Shown here: piece after piece, positions 33,267-44,509 of the stretch | Position numbering within the stretch: the stretch's first letter is position 1 | Layout: every line of letters starts with the position of its first letter | Source of the DNA: Cylindrodendrum hubeiense | Lineage: Eukaryota; Ascomycota; Sordariomycetes; Hypocreales; Nectriaceae | Assembly (NCBI GenBank): GCA_014621425.1 | Contig: JAANBB010000057.1 | Coordinates: 88,536-152,535, forward strand | Reading direction: 5' to 3' | Length of the DNA: 64,000 nucleotides | Translations under genes and position numbers: made by a program | Notes under the pieces: model-generated | The model's database searches: none | What the model saw: the letters and a program-made list of their open reading frames with translations, nothing else | Told to the model about the DNA's origin: nothing

Positions 33267-35510
33267 TCATGCAAACTCCTGGTCCAGCCCATACTCCGCA
33301 TCCATGTCGGGATTATCATCGTCCTCGAACCCACCCTCAAACTCGCCACCGCCTCCTCCAAACTCCTCTCCATCTTCGCCATATTGCCCAGTCTCGTCGT
33401 ACTCCTCTTCCTCTTCCTCGGCGGGAGCGACCACATCATCGCCTGCAACACTGTCGTCGGGCGCCTCGTTTGCATCATCAGCTCCGAATGTGCTGCCCGC
33501 CAGACTTGTCTTGCGACTGGTCGCCTCCGATCCGGGGCCACCGACGTTGGGCATGTCGAAAATGTTACGAATGGCGTCGTAGTTGATCCTCTTTGACCAC
33601 GCTCGGTCCTTGGCCACGCTGATGGCCGCCTCGGCGGCAGAGCTGGCAGGACTCGTTTGTCCTTCTCCCATCCTGGCACGCTTGCGTCGCTTTCGGGTCT
33701 GTTTCGGTCGTTCTGCTTCGAGCTTCTTTCTAAATACCTTCTCCTGGTGTTTGCGTAGCCATTCCTTATTCTGATTCACCCAAATCATCTCCTTGATTTG
33801 CGCCTCCTCTGGTGACAGTAGACAGTTGAGAACCTCGAGATCGTCGGCAAACTCATCTTCCGTAACATCTGCAGCCATCGAAATCTCCTTTTGAGGTCGC
33901 TGCTGTAGAGCCCAAACAGTGTGGATCTGTGCACGTTGTTCGGCGGTCGAATAGGCCATGGCGTGCTCGTACGTCAACGGGTCGTTGAAGATTTCCTCAA
34001 TGACACCCTCCAGCTCCTGTTCATCTTGCTCCCACTCTTCGTTGATGGGCAGTGAAGACTGGTCCGATTTCTTTCCTTTCCCGCGCTGTCCAGATGATTC
34101 CTGCTCTACGTCTTCGTCCATGGCGTCGCCAAACTCTTCCACGAGCGTCTCTAGTGTTTCCACATTATTCTCTTCTCCTTCTTGGCCCTCTTCCGCATTC
34201 GCATTAAGTTTGTTGACAAGGGAGGGGTTTTCGGCAATCTGTGATGGCAGTGGCGGGATGATGAACCCGTCGTCGTCTCGGCGGTACTCCACAGCGGGAG
34301 CTTTGGTGAGATCGGCACCTCCTCGAGGGGTGTTATTTTTGGTCCTTGACGTATTGCCCTCCTCATCCTCCTCCCCAGCCACTGGCCGCTTTCGCTTGCG
34401 GGACTTGCTGTCTGCAATCTGCTTGTACTCTTCGGTCTGCTTGTAGAATGAGGGTGGGTCGTGTGAACTCTCCAAAAAGTCTTGCTTCAGAAAGTCCTCA
34501 ACTGACATGCGACTAGATTCGGTAAATTTGAACTCTTGTAGACGACTCTGGATGGTGTGGTTGGTAACCTTGACGATGTAAACGACCTCACGAACGGTCC
34601 TTCGAAAGTTGTGCATTCGTGCGGCCATTAGCAAACAAGCACCGCAAATGCCCGAGGGGCGACGACCCATAACCATCCAATCTCGGCTCATTCGCTTGAC
34701 AAGGCGAACAGCGTCCTCGGCGACCTTTGCTGTTTCTTGGTGAAACTCCATCTTTGTTGCGAACCGCCAGATGAGATCCTCGGGGTACACGGGGATCAGG
34801 CCATCGTTGCCGATGGGGACCACCTCGTTCAGCTTCTTGAAGATTCGACCGAGTTTGAACACATTGAGTTGAACGAGATCAGCGAGGTCGATCAACATGA
34901 GCTTGCAAGGCGGCTCTGCTCGGCAAGCGGCGTAGAGGCACACGGCGGCAACACTGGTCAAAGTACGACCCTGGATAAAGTTGGCACTGGATGCCAGCTT
35001 GAAAACCTGCGTTCCGGCTGTCACCAAGCTGTCACTGACGTTGAGCTGCTGGGCGTAACCTTGCATCAAGCTCTTGGCCTCTCGAATGCTCTTTTCTCGG
35101 TCGTCGGATCCTCCCACTCTCCTGAACGCCGGGCCCATGCTGCGGACACCAGCCTGATCGGCACCAATGTACGATCCCTGCACCATGGCAGCACCTGAGG
35201 ACGTTTCTCCGAACTGCACCTCGGCGACGATGTTGCTGTCGTCAGCGATACGACCACAGGTCTGGCAGGTTCCGTCGACGACATTGGGCTTCGGACACGC
35301 CTTGTTGGGACATTGTGGACGGGACGGATGGGCGAGCGAGGCATTCCGGTTGACAGCTGCTCGGGAGTTCTGGGCTTGGGTGGCGGCGGCGGCTCGACGT
35401 TCTTCTCGCTCACGCATGGCTCGGACGGGATTGGGCTTAGCAAATCGAGGCTTCGCAGACGGGCGCTGGCCGCTGGGGCCCGTCTTGGGCGGGGTGAGGA
35501 ATGAAGACAT
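33267..35510 (-). CDS. BRF1: TFIIIB subunit Brf1 (TFIIB-related factor)
   Basis: Core RNA polymerase III initiation factor that bridges TFIIIC, TBP and Pol III at tRNA and 5S genes. Single exon, 747 residues. An N-terminal zinc ribbon has cysteines at 67, 72, 82 and 85 and follows an unusually long basic leader of about 65 residues. Two cyclin folds follow (about 140-330, with TSVAAVCLYAACR and PSGICGACLLMAARMH, the paired repeat signature). The C-terminal half holds the Brf1 homology region, including KRINYDAIRNIFD, then a very acidic Glu/Asp/Gly tail. Length is within the fungal range. ATG at 35508-35510; the next gene is divergent. Confidence 0.95.
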   Translation of the reverse strand: MSSFLTPPKTGPSGQRPSAKPRFAKPNPVRAMREREERRAAAATQAQNSRAAVNRNASLAHPSRPQCPNKACPKPNVVDGTCQTCGRIADDSNIVAEVQFGETSSGAAMVQGSYIGADQAGVRSMGPAFRRVGGSDDREKSIREAKSLMQGYAQQLNVSDSLVTAGTQVFKLASSANFIQGRTLTSVAAVCLYAACRAEPPCKLMLIDLADLVQLNVFKLGRIFKKLNEVVPIGNDGLIPVYPEDLIWRFATKMEFHQETAKVAEDAVRLVKRMSRDWMVMGRRPSGICGACLLMAARMHNFRRTVREVVYIVKVTNHTIQSRLQEFKFTESSRMSVEDFLKQDFLESSHDPPSFYKQTEEYKQIADSKSRKRKRPVAGEEDEEGNTSRTKNNTPRGGADLTKAPAVEYRRDDDGFIIPPLPSQIAENPSLVNKLNANAEEGQEGEENNVETLETLVEEFGDAMDEDVEQESSGQRGKGKKSDQSSLPINEEWEQDEQELEGVIEEIFNDPLTYEHAMAYSTAEQRAQIHTVWALQQRPQKEISMAADVTEDEFADDLEVLNCLLSPEEAQIKEMIWVNQNKEWLRKHQEKVFRKKLEAERPKQTRKRRKRARMGEGQTSPASSAAEAAISVAKDRAWSKRINYDAIRNIFDMPNVGGPGSEATSRKTSLAGSTFGADDANEAPDDSVAGDDVVAPAEEEEEEYDETGQYGEDGEEFGGGGGEFEGGFEDDDNPDMDAEYGLDQEFA

Positions 35511-36752
35511 GGCGGATGAAGTTCAATCGAGGGTGAAGCGAGGGTCAAGAATCGGTGATCGAAAAGAAACTGGAAAAGGCGATGGCATTCGGCGTCGGAT
35601 TGTCGTAGGTGGTTCTCTCGATCTAGCACTAATTCTCTCTCTCCTCCCCCCAGACCGTCGGACGGCCAGCTCAAGTCGGGTAGCGAGTAATGGCAAAATC
35701 GGCAATGAAGCTGATGAAAAAAATGTCGGTTGTGAGCCCGCGTTGGCGATGTAAGTGGATATATGCGAGACGCGTCTCTGCAAGGGCGGGATATTGGTCG
35801 AGGAAAATCGTGAGCCGTGTCGGCGGCGGGGTTTTTTTGTGGTGGCCAGAGGGCGGTGGTCTAGTGGGGAAGTGTGATGTCTCGCTTAGCTTGTGCGTCC
35901 CGTCTGAGTCATGCGGGTGAGTCCAGGCACCGAAGGTTCGAACACCACCTCGTGACGATTTTTGGTATTAAGTTGAGGCGTAAGAGGAGGGTACTCGATG
36001 CTGATTGAGGACAACCCAAACGCTCTGGTATATGCAAAAATTCCAACAATGGCATGATGAAGCGAAAGGAACCCGTTTGTCCGGGTTTATTGAGCGGTTG
36101 GTTACGAGCTTCCAGCTTCCGAGGTTTATCCAGAACAGCACCGCCTTGATCCCTCCGGATCTTTGCCCCTCCGACGGAAGTCACTGAGACGGAGCACTCT
36201 CTAATAATGCTACATGTTTGCTTGTGCCGAATGCGCCTTGTCACTTCGCATGTGCCGCTGTATCCTCTTGTACCTCTGCACGATGCATCCCTCGCAAATG
36301 ATCTAATATCAACCTTCATAATTTACAGGCATCACTCCTGCACGCCGCGCCCCCCATCTGCACGCCTTGCGTGAAGTTGTGAACAGCCGCAAGTGACTCG
36401 ACCAGACGGCTCGCCGGGCCACCTTCCGCCACGCCTGCATCGCAATTACGTCGCAAATACTTCGGACGTGATTTCTGACGTTTGGAACCACTGAGCGACG
36501 CAGCCAGAAGTCCTCCGCATGTGTGTTCCACTAGAATTCCTTCTCTTCATTGTCAATTGGACGCTGTTGGGGACGAGCCAACTGGGCCGAGTCACGGTGG
36601 GGAGATGGCCAATTACGTCAGATCCCCCCGCGGTTGAGATGGGATGCCATCTTTCCTCTTAAGCATAAATGAATGGCAACTCTCTATCCGTACTCATATC
36701 AACGTGATTTCCTCTATTACCATATTAGCTTCATTGACAATCACTTTCAACC
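35511..36752. other. divergent intergenic space, 1.2 kb
   Basis: Carries the Brf1 upstream region and the promoter of the DUF1349-like gene, with GCATAAATGA about 90 nt before the start at 36753 as a TATA-like element. Antisense frames here have no domain. A B-box-like GGTTCGAAC near 35934 was tested and rejected as a tRNA. Confidence 0.5.
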
Positions 36753-37444
36753 ATGTCGGCATTCACGCTCTCTGCTAGTCCCAACACCGATATCTGGAAG
36801 AAGCCGCCTTCCACGGATGTCTTTACAGGTACACCAACTTGATCTCACCTCCCGCCTCACTTCACATTAACACCTCGCCTCGCCACCTCACGCCCTGACC
36901 TCACACCCTGACCCCTCAACTGACTCAATCCCACCCAGCACCCTTCCGCCCGCACTCCTCGGGCCCCGTGAAGACCTTCACATCCACCAGCATCACTTTC
37001 ACTACGACGTACCAGCACCAATACGACCAAGCCGGCCTGCTGCTGACTCTCACCAACACCGCCAACCCCTCAGCCCCCCGCAAGTGGATCAAGGCCGGCA
37101 TCGAGTACTACAACGGCACTGCCCGCCTCTCCGTCGTGGCCTGTGACACTTGGGCCGACTGGAGCGTCGCGGACGCCGCTGGAGGCGCTGACGTTGTTGC
37201 CGGTACGAAGAGCGTCACGGTCAGCGTAGTGAGTGAGGGCGATGAGCTTGGCAAGTCGCTTTGGGTGTATGCGGTTGATGGCGAGACGAAGACGCCGCTG
37301 AGGGAGATTTGCTGGGTGTTGGGAGATAATGGGGGAGAGGGGTTGGACCTCGAGGTCAGTGCCTTGGTGGCGAGGCCAGGAAAGGACATCAATGGGGAGC
37401 TGGAGGTCAAGTTCCAAGACTTTGACGTTCAGTGGCAGAAGTAG
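36753..37444 (+). CDS. DUF1349-like protein
   Basis: Exons 36753-36828 and 36939-37444, intron 110 nt (GTACAC...CAG), 193 residues. Beta-rich protein of the DUF1349 family: WIKAGIEYYNGTARLSVV followed by WADWSV is the family's core, and a C-terminal VQWQK ends the sandwich fold. The yeast relative Ree1 is linked to enolase regulation; transfer of that role to this protein is a guess. No signal peptide, so cytosolic. A CT-rich and pyrimidine-rich intron is notable but ordinary. Confidence 0.85.
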
Positions 37445-38557
37445 GCGGCTGTTAGTGACCCCGTAGTACCAGGTCAAGTTCATAGTCAAACATTATCTTC
37501 ACATGCAACAGGAACAGAACAACATTGAGGTGGCCGAATTTCTCATTACCTCGACCCTGACGGAGCTCACGCCAGGGAGGATCGCTCTGCGATCCTTTAC
37601 TACCTAGGTATCAATCATCAAGATCGTAACATCATTCTCGGCGAAACCATCGCCCCCGAGACCATGCAGAGTCCATATCGCATCCCCGATCCATACATCC
37701 TCCCACTATACAAAGGAAAAGAGTATAACGATTGTCCAGTATCAAGAGATGTGATTGTTTTGTTTTTTGGTGTTTTTGCAAGGCGGCAAACCCTGGGGGT
37801 GGAGGGACACACGGGTCCATCCTGTGAACCGACGTGCGTCGATGTCCTCCTCCCACCTGGGCGCCGCCTGTTGGTTCCGAATGGAGAGTTTCATGTTTGC
37901 CGTCCCAGTGGTCTATGCATCATAAAAACAACGCCAACCGTTCCGTGAAAGCAAATTCAAACAGGCGATTCCATCCGGTAAAACTGTTTCTGAGATGGGC
38001 AAAATTTCGGTTGATCAATCTTGGCCCGTTTGCGCGCGAGTAACAGACAAGAAATAACTGTCTAATCCATTTTTTTCCGCTTCTGTCGTTGATGTGATGC
38101 AAAGCAAGATCCAGTGCCCTGTAAATAAACGCCAGAGAAGAAGAAAATGTCCCAGTGTCGCCGTGTAAGATGGGTATCAATGCGGAGCTGTATAACGATG
38201 AGCAGAACTGATAACGCCGAGACACAAAACACAACAAATAGAGCGGAGGACGATGGCTCGTATGCGGCGGATTAGATCCTCCCAGCTCATTTACTCATCA
38301 AATTTGGTCGGCCAACCTCTTGAGAAGTGGAGAAGTGCAAGCAACAAACTCCCAAATGGACAGTTCAATCTGATGAAGGAGCATGAAAAGCAAACCAACG
38401 CCGGCTAAAGTCCAAAGTTCCCATGGTATCGTTTTTTTTTGGTGTTTTTGTTTTGTTGTCTGGTGTTTCGGTTCACGCTCGTCCTCCAGCGATGATCCTT
38501 TAATCTTTGTATGCGTTTCTGGAGGCTTGAGAGTAGTTGAGTGCAACGATCCAGCTT
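37445..38557. other. convergent 3' space, 1.1 kb
   Basis: Lies between the ends of the DUF1349-like and BTB genes, with T-rich stretches (37750-37780, 38425-38460) consistent with 3' UTRs. No gene recognised. Confidence 0.5.
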
Positions 38558-39478
38558 TCAGACGGTCCTTGGCGTGCGAGCGTTGCTCACGTCAATGACG
38601 TCGTCGAGGTGGTTGCACATGGCCACAAACAGGTCGAAGAACAGCTTGCTGCCACCCGCCTCCATCTCAGCCTGCATGGTCCCGCTCCGCTTGAACGTCT
38701 TGCGGCAGCGGATGATCAGGGCGAGGTAGTGAGCGCGCAGGCGGCTGTCAGAGTCGGGGGTATGAGCGTAGGCGTACTGTGCGGACCGCATGATGGTGGC
38801 CACATCGATGCCGGCCTGCAGTCCCTGCTTGCGCAGAGACAGACGCTTGAGCTCCTCGAGACCATATCGGTCCGCGGCACAGTAGATGACGGTGTCACGG
38901 AGGATAGTGGCGCCGACGCTGGACAGGTAGACGGTGGCCTCGGAGCCTGTGGCGGCACCGGTGCCTGCGCGGCCACCTCCGTTTTCGGGGTTGGGGGAGG
39001 TTTGAGGCGTTCGTCCCTGGTCCTCGAGTTCCCAGGAGTTGCGGTGACGGTTGTGCAACAGGCGGGGGAAGTAGTCACCCTTGTACAGGTACTCGAGGAT
39101 GGCGGAGAAGACCTCGGGTTCTTCGTCGGGGAGGGAGATTCTCCTGCTCTGCGCATCGTGGTAGCCGCTCCGCAAGGCAGCCTCAAAGAAGGGCGACTGG
39201 CGGAGGACATCCTCGTGCGCTGCAAATAGCCGGCCGTCGCGGCCCACGGTCAGGGTGACGATGGGCGAGGGTGATGCGGCGGGGGCGGGGGTTACTGCGG
39301 GGGCTGCGGCGGACTTCTTGGCCTTGGGGTTAGGTTTGGGCGAGTCCTGCTCGGTGAGCGACCTTTGCAGTTTCGAAAGCTTCGTGGGATCCCGTACGGA
39401 GCCCTGCTTCTTGAGTCGTAGAGCCTTGTCGACGCGGCTCTGGGTCTGGTCCTGAGACCGGAACGAGCGCTTGAACAT
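38558..39478 (-). CDS. BTB/POZ domain protein
   Basis: Single exon, 306 residues, starting at the only in-frame ATG (MFKRSFRSQDQ). The first 75 residues are basic and Ala/Pro-rich. A BTB/POZ fold follows (about 75-145: VTLTVGRDGRLFAAHEDVLR, SPFFEAALR, ISLPDEEPEVFSAILEYLYKGDY). A loop of low complexity (NPENGGGRAGTGAATG) separates it from a helical C-terminal part (AADRYGLEELKRLSLRKQ). BTB proteins often serve as Cul3 adaptors or dimerising scaffolds. A fungal subgroup has this BTB with no other domain. No homologue is known to me by name. Confidence 0.85.
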   Translation of the reverse strand: MFKRSFRSQDQTQSRVDKALRLKKQGSVRDPTKLSKLQRSLTEQDSPKPNPKAKKSAAAPAVTPAPAASPSPIVTLTVGRDGRLFAAHEDVLRQSPFFEAALRSGYHDAQSRRISLPDEEPEVFSAILEYLYKGDYFPRLLHNRHRNSWELEDQGRTPQTSPNPENGGGRAGTGAATGSEATVYLSSVGATILRDTVIYCAADRYGLEELKRLSLRKQGLQAGIDVATIMRSAQYAYAHTPDSDSRLRAHYLALIIRCRKTFKRSGTMQAEMEAGGSKLFFDLFVAMCNHLDDVIDVSNARTPRTV

Positions 39479-41773
39479 GATGGCGGTTTGGCGGGGTTGA
39501 CGGGCAAGAGTAGGGTCGAGCACAGCTAGAGAGTGTGCCTGTGCGGGATTCGAGAGGGGAGTGTGTATACCGAGAGAGTGAAAGGACAACCGATTCGAGG
39601 TAGCAGATCGGCTGCTTTATAGGAATCTCGGGGTGGGCTCCCAACTTGATAACTTGGCTAGAGAGCGACGAAAAGAGCGAAGAGAGGAAAGAAGCGGGAA
39701 AGAGGGGGAAAGAGAGTGAGAGAGAGCGACGCACAAAAGATTGACAAGGGGTCCGGGCGGAAGAAGATGCCTCTGGCAAGACAAGATCCTCGTGATAGCT
39801 TTGCGACCCTTTTTTGGTTGTGTGTGGGGGGAAAAGAAGAGAAGGCCAGAGACGTCAGCGAGAGGCGTGTGGGATATTTGTACGGCCTCAGCACCCACCT
39901 TGGGCGCATCCCAGGCTTCCCATTCGCCGCGCGCGACTCCCCAGCCATTCAGAATTCGCGATGGGATGCGATCTGACAACAGGCACCCCCCGGACAGCCC
40001 TGCGGAACAAACCACGCCCGGACGCCTTGCCGCCCACGGCGTCGAGCCCGCGGTATCGTAGCGCGTCCAGGTCCCAGTAACAGCGCCGTTAACAGCACCA
40101 CCACGTCAGGCGAGCGACGTCGTGCGGAGTCGGGTACCTTATTTTAGGCCCAGCACCAGGTCCGGGGGGGTATCCGGCCGATGGGTACCTGACCGTGACC
40201 GTTTGACACTCCCCGCCCGCCGCCTCAACCAAGCAGAGCTTACAGATTAGTTACAGCACACGCACACGCCCCGGCCTCACTCTTCCGCTCCCTCTTCCGC
40301 CTTCCTCCCCTCCTCCGCCGTCACTGACATGGACTGACATGGACTTGACACTGGCACTTGACACAGCGATGCGCTGTCCCCTCTTCCATCTTCTTCCATC
40401 ATATCTTATCTGCGCATGTCTGCGCACTCATTCGTCGCACGTGAGCGCCTGCCCATGCGCCAATTCGCCCACCGCCCAAGGACGGCACTGCAATCACTGC
40501 GCGGGCAGTGCTCTCCCCTCAGTTCCTGCGGCCAGCGAATACCTCCCGCCGCGAGATAGATGCCCAATGCGATGCTTCTCCTCGCCGGGGCACCGCATCG
40601 CACAGCACACCATCCCCTCCATCCCAGTCCTTGCACAGCCGGCCGATTCCCATTGCTCCTGTTGCTCTTATTGCTCCTATTTGTTCCGCCCGTTTGGGTG
40701 CCGTCCAAATCCTGCCTAGCCGTCTTGCCGGAACCCAACGTCCGCCGTTCGCCTTACATTGGCCTTGAACTTGAATGTTCAAAGTGACATGTCGCAACCT
40801 TGACCAGCCACTTCACTCCTCTTGATATTCGCACGTCACTGGCCCTTGGCCTCACAATCGCAACCACTCAGGCCATCCACCTGTCGTGTCACCGACTCAC
40901 CGGCCACACGCCCAATCGACTACCCCCCCTCAGAGCGCTGCCCAGTCGTCCCATTTGCGTCTCCGAGCTGCCCTGGCCTGATTGGCCACACCCACCTCAT
41001 CCGGCTGCCTCCCGATGTCCAGATGAGACATCTGAGCCCAAGATGGTGTGTTGACGCAACCTGCCCAGCCCTGAAAACATGGGGAATCGCCACGCTATGG
41101 TACCTAAGCCAACTAAGCCTCTCGCTACAGCACCTGTCTCAAGCCCAGATCTTGATTCTTCTCCGAGACACTATCTACGAGTTATCGACCGCCTAGCGGC
41201 CGCTAATGTACCGACAGGCACCAATGCCCCCCTGAGTAGCCGACGAACTATCTTGACGCCTGCATGTAATAAGAGCCTTCTAGAAACATAGTCTCATGTA
41301 GTAGTGGAGAAATCCTGCCGAAACCATCCTGAATGGAGCATCATCGAGATTGCATCGGAAGAAACCCCGATTCAAGGAACAGATCCAAAATTAGTTGGGC
41401 TCCTATTGATCTAGACTTGAGCACCTCCTCAACCCTGTGGGCCTGGGGCAGGCGGTGAAGCACACCGACCACCGACACGCACCTCAACTCCTCATGACAG
41501 CAATCACTTACACATAACAGCCGGAACATCTGTACGGAAAAGACTCAATTCAGGGGACGGTTTCAAATTCACATCGACCCAGGATTCATAATCCGCAGCA
41601 CGTGTTCTAGGTCAAATGATCAATCCCCATACCCCACAGAGCCCAAACCATCCTGATGGCAACCCAACACCCCCTCATCTGCTGGCCTCTGTCTTCACCG
41701 TACTCAACAACTCATTCTATTTCGAGGGCAATGAAACAGACAAGGAACCCTCTCACAACTTATGACGTTTGGT
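39479..41773. other. intergenic, 2.3 kb
   Basis: Left part is the upstream region of the BTB gene with a long purine-rich tract on the plus strand (39655-39730, GA-rich), probably its 5' leader. The rest is GC-rich and holds many short open frames, none with a domain. Nothing else recognised. Confidence 0.5.
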
Positions 41774-43033
41774 TCAGGGATCAAGGGGCTCGTCGGCGGC
41801 TGCGTCTGCGCGCGCCTCCGATAGGGACCGGGTGAGGCCCTCGCGGATGCCGATGAAGCCTTGCATCAGAATGTACACTGCCCAAGCATTAGCATCCCGA
41901 TCAAGACCCAACATTGGCAGGCACTTACTGATTGGCGCCAAAAGAACAAACCCAATGCAGTAGGCGGTCACGGCCTCTTGGGAGCCAACTTGGCTCTCGT
42001 CGAGCCAGAAGAAGGGGTACCAGTCTGTGACGACCTTGCCAATGGCCGCCCAACCCAGATAGAGACCAGCGAGAAATAGGAGCCCAAGGACATGGGATCC
42101 GATTGCCTAATCACCGTCAGTACCAGCTGACTGTTGGGTTTGTTGGTGCCTTACAATGGGGCGCTTGATACTGTTGAGCCAGAACATCTCAAGTGCCATG
42201 ATCCCCGATGTGATTCCGTACAAAGCCACAATGACATATGCATTGAACCATCCCTCTCCGAACAGGTCGCTGACTGTAGTAGTGGTCAGCAAATGGGAGA
42301 GTAGGCCAAGAAAGAACATACATGGCGCATCGGGAACTGGCAGTGACGTCTCGGGCCAGTACAGATCCTCGTCCTCGGGGACATCCGTCCACTCCAATGA
42401 CTCAGTGGTGGCTGAGTCACCGCTGCCACGCTGACGAGTGATGAACCAGTAGATGGTTGAGTTCATAAAGCAGGCAACGACAGTGGCAGTGTAGAACATG
42501 GTGAAGTAGAACTGCTTCCGAAGGCTGGCCATATTGCGGGGGAGGGACATGGCGGCGACAATCCACGACTCGATACCGCCCACGCAATCCTCTCGGTGAG
42601 GGTAGTACAGGTGGGTGAAGGTCCAGGACTGTTTAGAGAAGGATGGTTAGTGGCGCCAAAGGGCAGTTGCAGGGGCAATGAGCAACTCACGAAGGTGATG
42701 AGGTGATAGAGGAACACCAAGATGAAGCTGACGATGGCAAAGTCGAACAAGTGTCGCCAGTTGGTGTATTCTGAGTCCTCATGGAGCTTGGAGTGGGTGA
42801 TCATGACGCCAGTGGCCACGATGAACGCGAGGAGAATACCTCGAAGTAAGACGAGGGCGTTTTGAGGGATGAAACGCCACGGCGAGTGACAGGCTCGCAA
42901 AAAAGCAGGCTAGTAAGAGTATATCATCAGCAACTCAACGCAGGGATTCTGAATGGACGCAACTCACATGGTCCTGCATGATGTTTGGCCCGGGAAGACC
43001 CCCTTCGGCCGTGAGCAGTGGAGCGGTGTCCAT
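41774..43033 (-). CDS. multi-pass membrane protein, six exons, unknown function
   Basis: Exons 43033-42968, 42909-42691, 42628-42322, 42273-42155, 42106-41929 and 41877-41774 give 330 residues; every intron is 48-62 nt with GT-AG ends. About six to seven TM segments alternate with short loops (LVLLRGILLAFIVATGV, FDFAIVSFILVFLYHLITF, QFYFTMFYTATVVACFM, AYVIVALYGITSGIMA, HVLGLLFLAGLYLGWAAIG). A hydrophilic acidic loop (about 170-205) precedes the fourth. The organisation resembles fungal FAR-17a/AIG1-like proteins, but I am not sure. The intron 42321-42274 is 48 nt and stop-free in frame, so its retention would add 16 residues. Confidence 0.8.
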
Positions 43034-43596
43034 TGAAGCAAGTGAGTAGAAGCAAAGTATCAGCAATGAGGAGTAAAAGATGACGCCCGCAGAGATGGGG
43101 CAAACGACGGTAAGTGATGTTCGACGCAGAGGAGAGGGAGGGTTACGAGGCCCAGCTGAAGACGGAGCAAGCTGGTGGAGGATAGATGACGATGAAGGTG
43201 AGGGAGGAAGAAGACGAAGGTCGCCATGGAGGAGGATTGGGAGAATGGGTTCCAACTGTGAATGGGCTGGAGCGCCGTGATTCAGAAACGGAAGGCACCT
43301 GCTCGGTTCTTTTTGAGCGGATGGCAGGTGTTGAGAGGTCGGCCAGGAAATTGCCATGTTTTCAAGGCAAGAGTCGTCCTCCTCTTCCAACGTCTACACA
43401 GCCTAGGAAGGGCACGCCTTCACTGTCTGAGCATTGGCCGGAAGACTGCGTGTTCTTGGCATCGGCATGCAAACAGGTGTGTGCGAGATGCATCCAATGA
43501 CTCGCGAGAGCAGAAGAAAAACGGCGAATATGATTGCATCGTATCAAGTTGGTATCTTACACGCCCCCAGTAACGAAATGCCCCTACACAGTCCCC
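43034..43596. other. intergenic, 0.56 kb
   Basis: Upstream region of the membrane protein gene and 3' flank of the CsbD-like gene. The frames here are long but lack domains. Confidence 0.5.
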
Positions 43597-43978
43597 TTAG
43601 TCCTTCTTATTGATGCTGGCACCGCCCTCCCGCATCATCCCCTCACACCCAACAATCTTCCCGGCCATCTGCTCGACCCTGCCGTAGCCTTGCTCCGACT
43701 CTTGGCTTCGCTTTTCGCCGACCCTCTTTAGCGCGGCGAGTCCTGCCGCCTTGTCTTGCTCGCCCGAGGCTTTCCACGCGTGGGAGTTGGTCAGGACGCC
43801 GACGGTGGCCTATGCATAATCGGCAGGTCAGAATGTGGCCTACCAGAGGGACAGTGGATGGGGGAAGGAGACTTGCCTCTGCAGCGCCCTTGGCATACTG
43901 GTAGTGGCTTCCGATGAGGCCCGGCTGCGAGGTGGCCTGTGGCTGCTCTTGGTTGTTGTTGCTTTGGTTCTCGCTCAT
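43597..43978 (-). CDS. CsbD-like stress protein with a GC-AG intron
   Basis: Exons 43978-43877 and 43809-43597, 104 residues. The intron 43876-43810 starts with GCAAGT and ends in ATAG, a GC-AG intron; the conventional GT alternative would leave only 34 nt and would disrupt the conserved AAEATVG stretch. The protein is hydrophilic, Asn/Gln-rich at the N-terminus, then YQYAKGAAEATVG, SGEQDKAAGLAALKRVGEKR and GYGRVEQMAGKIVGCEGM, matching CsbD-like/cruciform-binding Hmp1-type fungal proteins, usually abundant under stress or stationary phase. Role inferred from family. Confidence 0.8.
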
Positions 43979-44509
43979 GATGACGGTGATGGTCTCTTGC
44001 GTGTAAGTGCTTTCCTAGTGCTGATCTGAGGTGGGCAAGTATCGAATTCAGCTCTGGATGAATCTGGAATGATGAACTATTGGAGAGTTTGGAGAATGAC
44101 CGGCAGCTCGCTGCCTTAAGTACGCCCAGTTCAAGCTTTATGTCCCCTCCTCGGCAATCGAACGATGACATCGACCTTGTCCTATCTTGCTTTCATGACA
44201 TCACCCACTCACTGTGGCTGCCCCTCCACACATCCCCAAGAAGATCGCTAGCACAGGTGCAGCAAGTGTGGTGGGGCCCCCCGCGCGACGCCACAGCAGT
44301 CAGTGGGAGCCACAACGGGCAAGCCACAAAGCACCAAAGCACATGCATGTGCTCTGATGCCTCAATTGAACACCTACCAGATTGGCCCGTGCGCTCCCAG
44401 AGCCACCATGTCCAGTTCTCAACCTCAACCCGCGCCCGCGTCCCAGCATCACCACCAAGTTTGAGCTGCCGATTCTCCCCTCCACGATCCCACCGCAACA
44501 CCCGCCACC
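43979..44509. promoter_or_regulatory. divergent promoter of the CsbD-like gene and SEC11
   Basis: 531 nt between outward-facing starts, GC-moderate, with no strong TATA. The plus-strand frame starting at 44080 that runs into SEC11 is chance. Confidence 0.4.

Noticed and set aside
35925..35955. B-box-like GGTTCGAAC as a tRNA candidate
   Set aside because: The flanking bases do not form a T-arm stem and no matching acceptor stem was found.
38537..39229. 230-codon plus-strand frame
   Set aside because: It lies antisense to the BTB gene; Gly/Val/Ala-rich composition is the usual shadow of a GC-rich coding strand.
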